Translations under genes and position numbers: made by a program
Assembly (NCBI GenBank): GCA_964462185.1
Contig: CAYWWV010000007.1
Span: 1 to 52,428, forward strand
Direction: 5' to 3'
DNA length: 52,428 bases
Source: RBG-16-57-9 sp964462185
GTDB taxonomy: Archaea; Thermoproteota; Bathyarchaeia; TCS64
In this document: positions 41,302 to 48,328 of the stretch, piece by piece
Numbering within the stretch: the first letter of the stretch is position 1
How the letters are laid out: each line of letters starts with the position of its first letter
The notes under the pieces: model-generated
Told to the model about the DNA's origin: nothing
Databases searched by the model: none
Seen by the model: only the letters and a program-made list of their open reading frames with translations

Positions 41302-42073
41302 GATACTTCTCCTGCCGGATGGAGGCCAGGGCCGCCAACCCCCCCACCCCAGCAGCCTTCAAAGTCTCCAGGGGCAGAGCCAGGATAATGGTGTTGCTCT
41401 GGTCCTTACTGATGTCGTTAATCGTGCTCAGAATCCTAAGCTGCATGGCCACAGGGTCCTTCATGTTCTCGGCGGCCTGCCTCAGCTTCTCCGAGGCCAA
41501 GAGCTCGGCGTTAGCCATGATCTGGGTGGCCCTGGACTCCCTCTCGGCCTCCGCCTGCACGGCGAAAGCCCTCTTCATGTCTGGGGGGAGGCTGATGTCC
41601 TGGAGCCCCGCCCGGGTAACATCGATGCCCCACTCCTTCACCAGGATGTCTATCTCCTCCTTCAACTTCACAGCCACCTCCTCCCTACTCTCCAGCAAGG
41701 CATCCAAGTCGTAGGTCCCGATAATGTTCCTGATGGCCGTCTGGGCGTACTTGCTCACAGCCGTCTTGTAGTCCTGGATCTCCAGAATCAGCTTAACAGG
41801 GTCCTCCACCACCATGAACACCACGGCGTCGATGATGACGCTGATGTTGTCCTTGGTTATGGCCTGCTGGCCCATGAGGTCGAGGGTCTGGGTCCTGATG
41901 TCCACCCTGATGATCCGGTCCACAACCGGGATCCGGAACCTTATCCCAGGCTCCACCACGCTCACCAGCTTCCCAAACCTCATCACCGCCACCCTCTCCC
42001 ACTCCGGCACCACAAACACCCCCGCCAAAACCAAGGCGACGGCGGCCAGCCCTAAAACTAAGAACCAAATCAA
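41279..42073 (-). CDS. Stomatin/SPFH-domain membrane protein
   Basis: About 264 residues: one N-terminal membrane span (LVLGLAAVALVLAGVFVV) then the SPFH domain (about residues 25-185: ERVAVMRFGKLVSVVEPGIRFRIP, IRVDIRTQTLDL) and a helical C-terminal stretch rich in alanine and glutamate (FAVQAEAERESRATQIMANAELL). SPFH proteins oligomerise into membrane microdomain scaffolds and often pair with NfeD, which is not found here. Start TTG 42073, because GGAGGT lies six bases upstream and the frame further up is not conserved. A structured RNA candidate lies about 73 bases upstream. Confidence 0.88.
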   Translation of the reverse strand: MIWFLVLGLAAVALVLAGVFVVPEWERVAVMRFGKLVSVVEPGIRFRIPVVDRIIRVDIRTQTLDLMGQQAITKDNISVIIDAVVFMVVEDPVKLILEIQDYKTAVSKYAQTAIRNIIGTYDLDALLESREEVAVKLKEEIDILVKEWGIDVTRAGLQDISLPPDMKRAFAVQAEAERESRATQIMANAELLASEKLRQAAENMKDPVAMQLRILSTINDISKDQSNTIILALPLETLKAAGVGGLAALASIRQEKYPKPPGSE

Positions 42074-42145
42074 GAAGCTACCTCCAAGGCATACCTGGGG
42101 ATACCGGGTAATAAACAGTGTTGAAGCCTGCCCCAAAAATGGAAA

Positions 42146-42277
42146 GTGCCCAAGCGGTCTTGCCTTGGAGACGAGGTTTCCACAGCCAAAGCCATGGTTC
42201 CTTCGAAGCCCGTCTCTTAGGCTCAGCGGTTGTCCGCCTTCAGCTTCTTCGGCAGCTTTCCGCTCCCACTTGGGCAG
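42146..42277 (-). ncRNA. Candidate structured non-coding RNA of about 132 nt
   Basis: The ends pair over eight bases (plus-strand TGCCCAAG at 42147-42154 with CTTGGGCA at 42269-42276). Inside, AGGC/GCCT and GAGACG/CGTCTC (42162-42173 with 42211-42222) give a 10-bp stem with a 2x2 internal loop, and GCGG/CCGC (42226-42237) a tetraloop hairpin. A TATA-like TATATTTA (42298-42305) is about 25 bases before the 5' end, and a run of five T on the minus strand (42139-42135) follows the 3' end. It is not tRNA, 5S, SRP or RNase P by any core motif I know. It may be an independent RNA or the leader of the SPFH gene. Confidence 0.55.
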
Positions 42278-42297
42278 TTGTATCTATACCTCGGCTC

Positions 42298-42305
42298 TAT
42301 ATTTA
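42298..42305 (-). promoter_or_regulatory. TATA box of the candidate RNA
   Basis: TAAATATA on the minus strand, centred about 25 bases upstream of the first base of the closing stem. The next A/T-rich element on this strand is further up, so this is the best promoter for the RNA and possibly for the SPFH gene. Confidence 0.55.
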
Positions 42306-42311
42306 TGCTTG

Positions 42312-42335
42312 CTTGTCTCTTTTGTGAAAGACAAG
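42312..42335. repeat. Inverted repeat upstream of the candidate RNA
   Basis: CTTGTCT (42312-42318) and AGACAAG (42329-42335) are perfect inverted arms with a 10-base spacer, immediately upstream of the TATA box. Could be an operator or a terminator element of the gene above. Confidence 0.45.
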
Positions 42336-42375
42336 TCTTGTTTGGGGTTGGGGCACCCGGTTTATTGTCTCCCCT

Positions 42376-42420
42376 GTGTTAAAACGTCTCATGTTGGTGA
42401 GACAAACCTATAGTTAACAC
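42376..42420. repeat. Nested inverted repeats between cofE and the candidate RNA
   Basis: Outer arms GTGTTAA (42376-42382) and TTAACAC (42414-42420) enclose inner arms GTCTCA (42386-42391) and TGAGAC (42398-42403). The stacked hairpins lie 40-80 bases after the cofE stop on the minus strand and may end that transcript. Confidence 0.5.
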
Positions 42421-42457
42421 GGAAAAGCAAATAAACCCAGTCAACACACCCCACTTT

Positions 42458-43213
42458 TCACAGGAAAAGATCCCTCTCCCTAGGCCTCACCAACTCAGAA
42501 ACACACCCATCCCCACCCCCCTCAAACCCATACCCCCGAATAAGGGCAACGGGAACCCCCTCCCCCGACTGGCCGATAACCAGCTCCGCCGCCGCAGCCA
42601 GCTCATCCACCACCGCAGTCCTCTTAACCCTCAAAACATAACCAAACAAATCCCGCTCCCCCCTCCGGTCACGCAGAACACCCATCCCGCTGGAGCCGAT
42701 GGCCATGTTCACCTCCCCCTCCCTGTGGGCCCTCCCAAAGGTATCGCTCACTATAACAGCCACCCTGGCCCCGGTGAGCCCCTCAATCCCCTCCCTAATC
42801 CTACGGGCCGAGGCATCGGGGTCCTCGGGTAGGGGTGCCACCACCTCCTCCCCAGGCACATTGGACTTGTCCACCCCAGAGTTGGCGCAGACAAACCCAT
42901 GCCTAGTCTCAGTGATCAAAACCCCTGGAGCTATCTTCCTAACGGCCCTCGCCTCCCTCAGCACCACCTCCACAAGCCTGGGGTCCTTCCCAGTGATCTC
43001 GGCGTACTCCAGAGCCCTCGCACCAGGCCTAACCGAGCCCAAGTCCACCAAGCACCCCTCGCTCCGGGACACCACCACATGGGTGAAAACAAAGACATCC
43101 CCATCCCGGACCCCCAACCCCGCCGAGCTAAGGGCCTCCACGGTGAGGGCGGCTAGGTCGTCACCAGGCTGGATAATGGGTAGACCCAAAACGGGGATTA
43201 CCCTGACCTCCAT
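42458..43213 (-). CDS. cofE: Coenzyme F420-0:L-glutamate ligase (CofE)
   Basis: A 251-residue CofE: VIPVLGLPIIQPGDDLA at the N-terminus, DGDVFVFTHVVVSRSEG near residues 38-52, ETRHGFVCANSGVDKSNVPG near residue 101, VSDTFGRAHREGEVNMAIG near residue 155 and VDELAAAAELVIGQSGEGVP near the end. It adds glutamates to F420-0 with GTP. It shows that the organism makes or processes F420. ATG start; GAAATATTT on the minus strand is about 20 bases upstream. No other cof genes nearby. Confidence 0.95.
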   Translation of the reverse strand: MEVRVIPVLGLPIIQPGDDLAALTVEALSSAGLGVRDGDVFVFTHVVVSRSEGCLVDLGSVRPGARALEYAEITGKDPRLVEVVLREARAVRKIAPGVLITETRHGFVCANSGVDKSNVPGEEVVAPLPEDPDASARRIREGIEGLTGARVAVIVSDTFGRAHREGEVNMAIGSSGMGVLRDRRGERDLFGYVLRVKRTAVVDELAAAAELVIGQSGEGVPVALIRGYGFEGGGDGCVSELVRPRERDLFL

Positions 43214-43245
43214 GAATCCGCTAAGGGCGTGTAGAAATATTTGGG

Positions 43246-43572
43246 TTACTCTGGGGGTGTCTTCCTCTCGATGCGGATGGTTGGGCGGGCGACCAAGGCG
43301 GCCAAAGCCCCCAACGCAGCCAACTGGGGCGCCAAAAGGGTCCCCACAGCAGCCAACGTCACGGGAACCTCGAAGAGGGTCTCACCATTCTCATCCAAAA
43401 CCAGGATCCTTGTAACGTTTCCCTCCCGTATCAGGCCCTTAACCTTCCTCAGCAGATCGTCGGCGGCCACGTTGATCTCCTCCCACTTGGTGTCCTTCAC
43501 CGCGGCACCGCACTGGTGGCAGTACTTGGCATCCGGCTCCAACTCTTGTCCGCACTTCCTGCAGTATCCCAT
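43246..43572 (-). CDS. Zinc-ribbon protein with DUF4342-like region
   Basis: About 108 residues. An N-terminal zinc ribbon (YCRKCGQELEPDAKYCHQCG) is followed by a DUF4342-like segment (INVAADDLLRKVKGLIREGNVTRILVLDENG) and a hydrophobic alanine/leucine segment near residues 72-95. Could be a membrane-associated or nucleotide-binding small protein; function not known. ATG 43572 directly precedes the ribbon; the frame upstream is not protein-like. The adjacent tRNA-Gly on the same strand lies 86 bases upstream. Confidence 0.78.
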   Translation of the reverse strand: MGYCRKCGQELEPDAKYCHQCGAAVKDTKWEEINVAADDLLRKVKGLIREGNVTRILVLDENGETLFEVPVTLAAVGTLLAPQLAALGALAALVARPTIRIERKTPPE

Positions 43573-43657
43573 GGGTTCTCTTATTATGCCAACAATTATA
43601 AACGTATCGCTAGCGATAAAATGGTTTGGGCCTCCAAACCCCAGAACCACACAGAAA

Positions 43658-43732
43658 TGGTGCGGCTACCGGGATTCGAACCCGGGTCATCAGCTTGGGA
43701 AGCTGAGATCCTAACCCCTAGACCATAGCCGC
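43658..43732 (-). tRNA. tRNA-Gly (anticodon CCC)
   Basis: A complete cloverleaf: acceptor GCGGCTA pairs with TAGCCGC, anticodon stem TCAGC/GCTGA with loop TTCCCAA, T arm CCGGG-TTCGAAT-CCCGG, discriminator A and an encoded CCA (43658-43660). No intron. A TATA-like CTTAAATAAAG on the minus strand lies about 25-30 bases upstream of the 5' end. Confidence 0.95.
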
Positions 43733-43802
43733 GCAGTCCTTCAACAGGAAGGTGCTTTATTTAAGCGTTTTCTAACCCCCAATTATGCAAAAAAGGGTGA
43801 AA

Positions 43803-43835
43803 TTAACTGTTTCCTGCAAATCGAAAAACAGTTAA
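43803..43835 (+). promoter_or_regulatory. Inverted repeat upstream of tRNA-Lys and the HTH-PRTase gene
   Basis: TTAACTGTTT (43803-43812) and AAACAGTTAA (43826-43835) are perfect 10-base inverted arms 13 bases apart. The right arm runs into the likely TATA region (TTAAATACCTATTTAAT). This is suited to a dimeric regulator; the product of the adjacent gene, a GfcR-like DNA-binding PRTase, is a candidate. Confidence 0.5.
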
Positions 43836-43875
43836 ATACCTATTTAATCTAAAATGGTTAACGTCTTAGGCAAAT

Positions 43876-43969
43876 GGGCCTGTAGCTCAGCAAGGTAGAG
43901 CATCGGCCTTTTAAGACCCAAAGGGTCGAAGAGAGCCGTTGGCCAAGGGTTCGAATCCCTTCAGGCCCG
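43876..43969 (+). tRNA. tRNA-Lys (anticodon TTT) with 20-nt intron
   Basis: Acceptor GGGCCTG pairs with CAGGCCC (43962-43968), D arm GCTC/GAGC, anticodon stem CGGC/GCCG with loop CTTTTAA, T arm AAGGG-TTCGAAT-CCCTT, discriminator G at 43969. The intron (43914-43933) interrupts at the canonical position 37/38 and contains the hairpin GACCC-AAA-GGGTC, as expected for a bulge-helix-bulge substrate of archaeal splicing endonuclease. CCA is not encoded. Confidence 0.93.
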
Positions 43970-43989
43970 CTAAGATAGGAAGGGAGAAT

Positions 43990-44715
43990 ATGGCCGAGAC
44001 GCGGGTGAGGGAGCTCAAATATAGGATGATGGTCACGGATCTGCTGAAGATCGCCAGCGAGAACTACAAATACAAGGAGCTCTCCGAAATCCTGGGGTTA
44101 AGCCCCCCCATACTGAGCCGATACATGAGAGGCCATGTGCTCCCAAGCTACCAGCGAGCCCAAGAGCTCTACGAGAAGCTCCGGGAGATAACCAACATCA
44201 AGGAGGCCTTGAAGAAACAGATCACATTCGACAACGAGGGGTTCTTCAACAATGCACCCCTAACCTCCGAGATCACCTGGCTCAAGATCATGAGCAACTA
44301 CGCCATGGAGAAGTTCGCGGGCCGTAGGGTGACCAAGGTCTTGACGGCGGCGGTGGATGGCATACCCTGTTCCACCCTGGTGGCCAACCTACTGGGGGTG
44401 GACCTGGTTATAGCCAAGGAGAGCAAGGAGGTGGGGGTGAGCGAGTTCATCGAGGAGTCCTTTGTCCTTAAGGGCAGCGCCATCAAGAAAACCCTCTACG
44501 TCCCCAAGTCCAGCCTCAAGAAGAAGGATAGTGTGCTCATCATCGACGATGTGGTTAGGAGTGGGGAGACCGTTAAGGCCTTGGTGAACCTGGTTACCAA
44601 CCAGCGGGCGGATGTGGCGGGGATATACGTTATGGTGACGGTGGGGGATGAGTGGAAGGAGTATTTGGAGGACACCATTAGCAAATACAGCTTCGAGGTG
44701 CTCATCCAGATTTGA
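43990..44715 (+). CDS. HTH-phosphoribosyltransferase regulator (GfcR-like)
   Basis: A 241-residue fusion: an N-terminal helix-turn-helix (residues 12-45, LLKIASENYKYKELSEILGL) and a C-terminal type I PRTase domain with the PRPP loop VLIIDDVVRSGET near residues 185-197. In haloarchaea, GfcR of this architecture activates sugar catabolism genes with PRPP or related effector. ATG 43990 is chosen because AGGGAGAAT lies just upstream and an earlier start would lie inside the tRNA. It begins 20 bases after the tRNA-Lys, so the two may share a promoter bearing a perfect 10-base inverted repeat. Confidence 0.92.
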   Translation: MAETRVRELKYRMMVTDLLKIASENYKYKELSEILGLSPPILSRYMRGHVLPSYQRAQELYEKLREITNIKEALKKQITFDNEGFFNNAPLTSEITWLKIMSNYAMEKFAGRRVTKVLTAAVDGIPCSTLVANLLGVDLVIAKESKEVGVSEFIEESFVLKGSAIKKTLYVPKSSLKKKDSVLIIDDVVRSGETVKALVNLVTNQRADVAGIYVMVTVGDEWKEYLEDTISKYSFEVLIQI

Positions 44716-44762
44716 CTCGGGCAATGTTTTTATCAGCCAAGGTGGTTAGCTGAGGCGTCGCC

Positions 44763-45307
44763 ATGTTCAANNNNNNNNNNNNNNNNNNNNNNNNNNNNNN
44801 NNNNNNNNNNNNNNNNNNNNNNNNNNNNNNNNNNNNNNNNNNNNNNNNNNNNNNNNNNNNNNNNNNNNNNGGTACATCATCAGCGTCATCGACCTGGAGG
44901 TCAACCCCAACGGCCGCATCATCCCGGGGGACGGGGGGACCCACCACTCCGTGGTCTTCCGCATACTAACCTTCTACCCCCAGCTCCAAGAGATCATCGA
45001 GGGTGAAGTGGTCGAGGTGGCGGACTTTGGGACCTTCCTGAGGATAGGCCCCGTGGATGCTCTCCTCCACGTGAGCCAGCTTATGAACGACTTCATCAGC
45101 TACGACGAGAGGCAGGGAGTATTGCTGGGGAGGGAAACAGGTAGAACCATCAGCCGAGGCGATGTTTTCAGGGTGAGGATTGTGGCCGTGAGCTTCCCCC
45201 GGGGGAGGAGTAGCGGCAAGATAGGGGTGACGGCCCGCCAGCCCTTGCTAGGGAAGCTGGAGTGGATACGAGAAGAACAGCAAGTGGAGGAGGCCGAGGA
45301 GGAGTGA
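44763..45307 (+). CDS. rpoE: DNA-directed RNA polymerase subunit E' (Rpo7/RpoE), broken by an assembly gap
   Basis: The first two codons (ATG TTC) and the part after the gap are visible. The latter has YIISVIDLEVNPNGRIIPGDG, then the S1-type domain IEGEVVEVADFGTFLRIGPVDALLHVSQL, and an acidic C-terminus, as in archaeal Rpo7. This subunit forms the stalk with Rpo4 and acts in initiation. Because the gap is an arbitrary 100 bases, the frame does not carry through and length is uncertain. GTG of spt4 overlaps its stop (GTGA). Confidence 0.92.
44771..44870. other. Assembly gap (100 N)
   Basis: A 100-base placeholder inside the 5' part of rpoE. The true missing length is probably close to that needed for the N-terminal half of the protein, but the frame mismatch shows the N count is not literal. 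Confidence 1.
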
Positions 45308-45483
45308 GGGCCTGCAGGACATGCAAGCTTATTTCCGACGAGCCCACCTGCCCCAACTGCAAGAGCTCTGACATGAGTGAGGACTACTCGGGGTTGATGA
45401 TCGTGTTGGACCCCGAGGGGAGTATCCTGGCCGAGAAGCTGGGCGTAAAGGAGCCGGGTAACTACGCACTTAAAATCAGGTGA
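45304..45483 (+). CDS. spt4: Transcription elongation factor Spt4 (RpoE'')
   Basis: A 59-residue zinc protein: CRTCKLISDEPTCPNCKSSD near the start gives the C-x2-C...C-x2-C zinc site, followed by YSGLMIVLDPEGSILAEKLG. It pairs with Spt5 to keep RNA polymerase processive. GTG start overlaps the rpoE stop. Length and position after rpoE are the standard archaeal arrangement. Confidence 0.95.
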   Translation: MRACRTCKLISDEPTCPNCKSSDMSEDYSGLMIVLDPEGSILAEKLGVKEPGNYALKIR

Positions 45484-45514
45484 ACGGGGGGGAGGCCCCA
45501 GGGCCTTCAGGGAT

Positions 45515-46033
45515 TTGGCTCTCCCCGTGGAGATGCGGGGGGAGTTGAAGCAGCCCCTGGGGGAGCTTTGGCGGGGAGAGGTGGAATGCAATGTGCAGCG
45601 TCTTAAGGCCCTGGCCCAAGGAGCCCCCCAGTTGGCCACCGTGGGCGACTTTGTCTCCATCCACGCCTGGAGGGGGGGTTTGAGGCCCCACGTCACCGTG
45701 ATCGACTTCAGGGTTATGAGAAGCGAGGTGGAGCCCTACAGGCTGAACCACAGGGAGCTGCGGGTCTCCAACCCCCCGGGGAGGATAACCGCAGAGGCCC
45801 AGGAGGCTCTTCACCGGGTAGTCAACGGGCCCGAACCCTGTATCGTGGTTGTGGAGGGCGAGGAAGACCTCCTGGTTCTGCCTCTCATAACCTATATGCC
45901 CCTGGGGAGCCTCATCGTGTACGGCCAGCCCAGGGAGGGCATGGTGGTGGTGGGGGTTACGGAGGAGCGGAAGGCCTGGGCCCATGGGTTTATGGGGAGG
46001 ATGGCCCGTGGGGGCTGCTTAGACAACCCTTAA
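45515..46033 (+). CDS. GTP-dependent dephospho-CoA kinase (DUF359 family)
   Basis: A 172-residue protein of the archaeal DUF359 family, which catalyses the last step of coenzyme A synthesis with GTP. It has TVGDFVSIHA near residue 44, PHVTVIDFRVMR near residue 60, VSNPPGRIT near residue 90 and VVEGEEDLLVLPLITYMPLGSLIVYGQP near 113-140, with GVTEERKAWAHGFMGRM at the end. TTG start; the upstream frame is open but not conserved. Follows spt4 by 31 bases in the usual archaeal order spt4-DUF359-rps24e. Confidence 0.9.
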   Translation: MALPVEMRGELKQPLGELWRGEVECNVQRLKALAQGAPQLATVGDFVSIHAWRGGLRPHVTVIDFRVMRSEVEPYRLNHRELRVSNPPGRITAEAQEALHRVVNGPEPCIVVVEGEEDLLVLPLITYMPLGSLIVYGQPREGMVVVGVTEERKAWAHGFMGRMARGGCLDNP

Positions 46034-46190
46034 AAGCTGGGGGAAGGTTGTCTCTAGCTTAGACTGGAATCTGGCTCCTCCTATTTGGCAGATGCCAGCC
46101 TGCTCCAACCACCTCGGTGGCCTATGAAGCCCGGGCGGAAGCCCCGACAGAGGAGCGGAGAAGGTGGGCCAAGAATCCTGGGAGTGATAG
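46021..46190 (+). promoter_or_regulatory. Leader of the rps24e-rps27ae transcript with inverted repeats
   Basis: AGACAACC (46021-46028) pairs perfectly with GGTTGTCT (46046-46053), enclosing a TATA-like CTTAAAAG. Beyond it GCTCCTC (46074-46080) pairs with GAGGAGC (46150-46156), enclosing three short hairpins (TGGC-AGAT-GCCA, CCAC-CTCG-GTGG, GGGC-GGAA-GCCC). With the start of transcription near 46058, the untranslated leader would be over 130 nt, long for an archaeal ribosomal protein. It may regulate the operon or hold a small RNA; in GC-rich DNA some of the short hairpins could be chance. Confidence 0.4.
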
Positions 46191-46192
46191 AT

Positions 46193-46492
46193 GTGGAGAT
46201 GGAGTTGATGAATGTCAGGAGCAACCCCCTCCTCCACCGGAGGGAGGTGGAGTTCAGGGTGGAGAGCCCCTCCACGCCCAGCAGGGGCGAGATACGGAGG
46301 AGTTTGGCGGTTCTCTTAAAGGTAGACCTGAGCCAGGTCTATGTGAGGGAGATAAAGACCAAGACAGGCACCCATGAGAGCGTGGGGCTGGCCCATGTCT
46401 ACGATGACGCCGAGGAGGCTTTGAGGATCGAGCCCCAATATGTGGTGGAGAGAAACCAGTTCAAGGAGTCTGAGGAGGCGGAAGCCCAATGA
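46193..46492 (+). CDS. rps24e: Ribosomal protein eS24
   Basis: About 99 residues with the eS24 core: NPLLHRREVEFRVE, SRGEIRRSLAVLLKVD, VYVREIKTKTGTHESVGLAHVYDD and ALRIEPQYVVERNQ. Starts at GTG 46193 or ATG 46199; both fit the family N-terminus, and GGGAG lies 10-14 bases upstream. Frame-open codons further up are not conserved. Stop overlaps the rps27ae start by four bases (ATGA). Confidence 0.93.
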   Translation: MEMELMNVRSNPLLHRREVEFRVESPSTPSRGEIRRSLAVLLKVDLSQVYVREIKTKTGTHESVGLAHVYDDAEEALRIEPQYVVERNQFKESEEAEAQ

Positions 46493-46653
46493 GTGATACT
46501 GTGAGCAAGCATTATGAGATTAAGGAGGGTAAGTTGGAGAGGAAAAGGCCGTTCTGCAACAGGTGTGGTCGGGGGTACTTCATGGCCGACCATGGGGACC
46601 GGTACACCTGTGGTAACTGTGGGTACACGGTCTTCAAGAGGAAGAAGGAATAA
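46489..46653 (+). CDS. rps27ae: Ribosomal protein eS27/S27ae-type zinc ribbon protein
   Basis: A 54-residue protein with the S27ae zinc ribbon: CNRCGRGYFMADHGDRYTCGNCGYTVF, giving C-x2-C and C-x2-C pairs. Basic C-terminal tail KRKKE. The ATG overlaps the rps24e stop (ATGA), giving the classic archaeal eS24-S27ae pair. Confidence 0.95.
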   Translation: MSDTVSKHYEIKEGKLERKRPFCNRCGRGYFMADHGDRYTCGNCGYTVFKRKKE

Positions 46654-46856
46654 GCTCCCTCAAGGCCGGCTTGCCACCCGGGTCTACATGGCTCCCCCTA
46701 GCGGTAGATGTGCTCCCTTTCTAAGGCCTGGTAAGCCTTCATGGAGGGGGCGTTTCTCGGGCAATGGCCTCGGGGGCTTCTGTGAATGGCTCCAGAACTG
46801 GTAGCCGGGAGCCTGCTTGAAGCCTTCGAGGGGCCTCTGTGAGCATTGCTTAGGTT
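46654..46856. other. GC-rich intergenic stretch with several hairpins, no gene seen
   Basis: About 200 bases between rps27ae and the LuxE-like gene. No frame reads like protein. Hairpins include AAGGC-N7-GCCTT (46723-46739) and GGCTCC...GGAGCC (46788-46813). The sequence could hold a small RNA; I cannot show one. Confidence 0.4.
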
Positions 46857-46864
46857 TTTATAAG
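46857..46864 (+). promoter_or_regulatory. TATA box of the LuxE-like gene
   Basis: TTTATAAG about 30 bases before the TTG start at 46892, consistent with a short leader or leaderless message. Confidence 0.6.
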
Positions 46865-46891
46865 CTCCGTCAACCTATGCCGTGATTCAAC

Positions 46892-48328
46892 TTGGTCAGC
46901 AAGGCCACCCGCAAGATGCGTGAGATAGGGTATGTGCCCCCCAGGGAGACCTGGACCCCGGTGGATGAGGCCCTCTACGGCGTGGAGACCCTGTTTAACC
47001 TGTCTGAGGAGAAGTCCCGGAGGCTTCTGCTGGACTCGGTGAGGTACGCCGTGGGCCTCTGGTACAACAAGTCCAAGTGGTACCATGTCTACTGCAACGA
47101 GTTCGACTTCAAGCCGGGGGACCTTAAGGAGTACAGCGACCTGGAGAAGGTTCCACTGGTTAGCCACAGGTTCTTCAAGGCCTACCTGGAGGGCCGGGAG
47201 TTTGTGGACTGGCTTCTAGGGGTAAGCCTCGGGGGGGTTGAGAGGCCCCGGCTGGGTAAGGGAAGCCCCAGCCTGGACGAGGTTGTAGACGTCTTTAGCA
47301 GGAGGGGGCTCTACCCTGTGTATAGCAGCGGGACCAGCGGCAGGTTCAGCTTCATCCCCAAGGACCGTGTGACCTATATGAGGAGCCAGTATGCCTTGGG
47401 GAAGATGGGTATAAGCGAGATGCTGGAGCACTGGTACGATGAGTCTGCCCACGCCTACCTCTGCGGCCCCAACCCCAATAAGACCAATATGTGGGTGGGC
47501 AAAGTGGTGAAGCTCATGGACGACGTCTACGCCGACGTCCAGTACGCCATCGACAGGGAGATCACCACCCAGATGATGCGCATCAGCAACGGTGACATCC
47601 GGGGCCTCAGCGACGCAGTCCTGGCTGCAGCCATGCAGCTAATGGGGACCACCAGGCGGATCACGGGGAAAATCATCAAGTGGCTCACTGAGAGGGAGCG
47701 GGCTGGCGACACGATCTTCCTGGCCGAGGCCCCCTTCATCATGCAGCGGGTCTTCGACAAGCTGGAGGAGGAGGGTGTTAGCTTTGATTTTGGGGAGCGG
47801 GGGGCCATCATAACGGGTGGGGGCTGGAAGCTCCACGACTCGGAGGAGATACCCTTGGAGGTGTTCAGGGATAAAGCTGAGAGGGCTCTGGGGATTCCCC
47901 CTGAGAACAACCTGGACCTCTACACCATGGTGGAGAGCAACTGGCACGCCATCCAGTGCCCCGAGGGCCACTACCTACACCTGCCCCCAACCCTGGTCTA
48001 CCCCATGGTGCTGGACGAAACCAACCAGCCCCTAGGCTACGGAGAGACAGGGCGCTTCGCCTTCATCGACCCCCTGGCCAACAGCTACCCAGGGGCCATC
48101 ATCACAGGGGACATGGTGACCCTGCTGGAGGAGTGCCCCGTCTGCGGACGGACCGGCCCCGTCTTGGAGCCCAACGTGCGCAGGATGACCGGCGAAGAAG
48201 TAAGGGGCTGCGCCGAGGAGATGAGGAGGCTGATAGACGACCAGACCCCCGAGCTGCTCCACGACCTGGTGTGCACCCCTGACCGCTCCAGGATGCCTGT
48301 GATGATCCTGGACAGGGACGAGAACTAG
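46892..48328 (+). CDS. LuxE/acyl-protein synthetase-like ANL-superfamily protein
   Basis: A 478-residue protein of the adenylate-forming superfamily. The phosphate-binding loop is YSSGTSGRFSFIPKD near residues 136-150; GGGWKLHDSEEIPLEVFRDKAERALG near 310 and YTMVESNWHAIQCPEGHYLHLPP near 350 match the acyl-protein synthetase (LuxE)/phenylacetate-CoA ligase side of the family. It probably activates a carboxylic acid with ATP; acceptor and acid unknown. TTG start. C-terminal zinc-like pair CPVCG is unusual. Convergent with a SPASM radical SAM gene, overlapping it by four bases. Confidence 0.82.
   Translation: MVSKATRKMREIGYVPPRETWTPVDEALYGVETLFNLSEEKSRRLLLDSVRYAVGLWYNKSKWYHVYCNEFDFKPGDLKEYSDLEKVPLVSHRFFKAYLEGREFVDWLLGVSLGGVERPRLGKGSPSLDEVVDVFSRRGLYPVYSSGTSGRFSFIPKDRVTYMRSQYALGKMGISEMLEHWYDESAHAYLCGPNPNKTNMWVGKVVKLMDDVYADVQYAIDREITTQMMRISNGDIRGLSDAVLAAAMQLMGTTRRITGKIIKWLTERERAGDTIFLAEAPFIMQRVFDKLEEEGVSFDFGERGAIITGGGWKLHDSEEIPLEVFRDKAERALGIPPENNLDLYTMVESNWHAIQCPEGHYLHLPPTLVYPMVLDETNQPLGYGETGRFAFIDPLANSYPGAIITGDMVTLLEECPVCGRTGPVLEPNVRRMTGEEVRGCAEEMRRLIDDQTPELLHDLVCTPDRSRMPVMILDRDEN

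Noticed and set aside
42146..42277. RNase P RNA, SRP RNA or 5S rRNA as the identity of the structured RNA
   Set aside because: The conserved P4 segment (GAGGAAAGUCC type), the SRP domain IV loop and the 5S loop C sequence are all absent.
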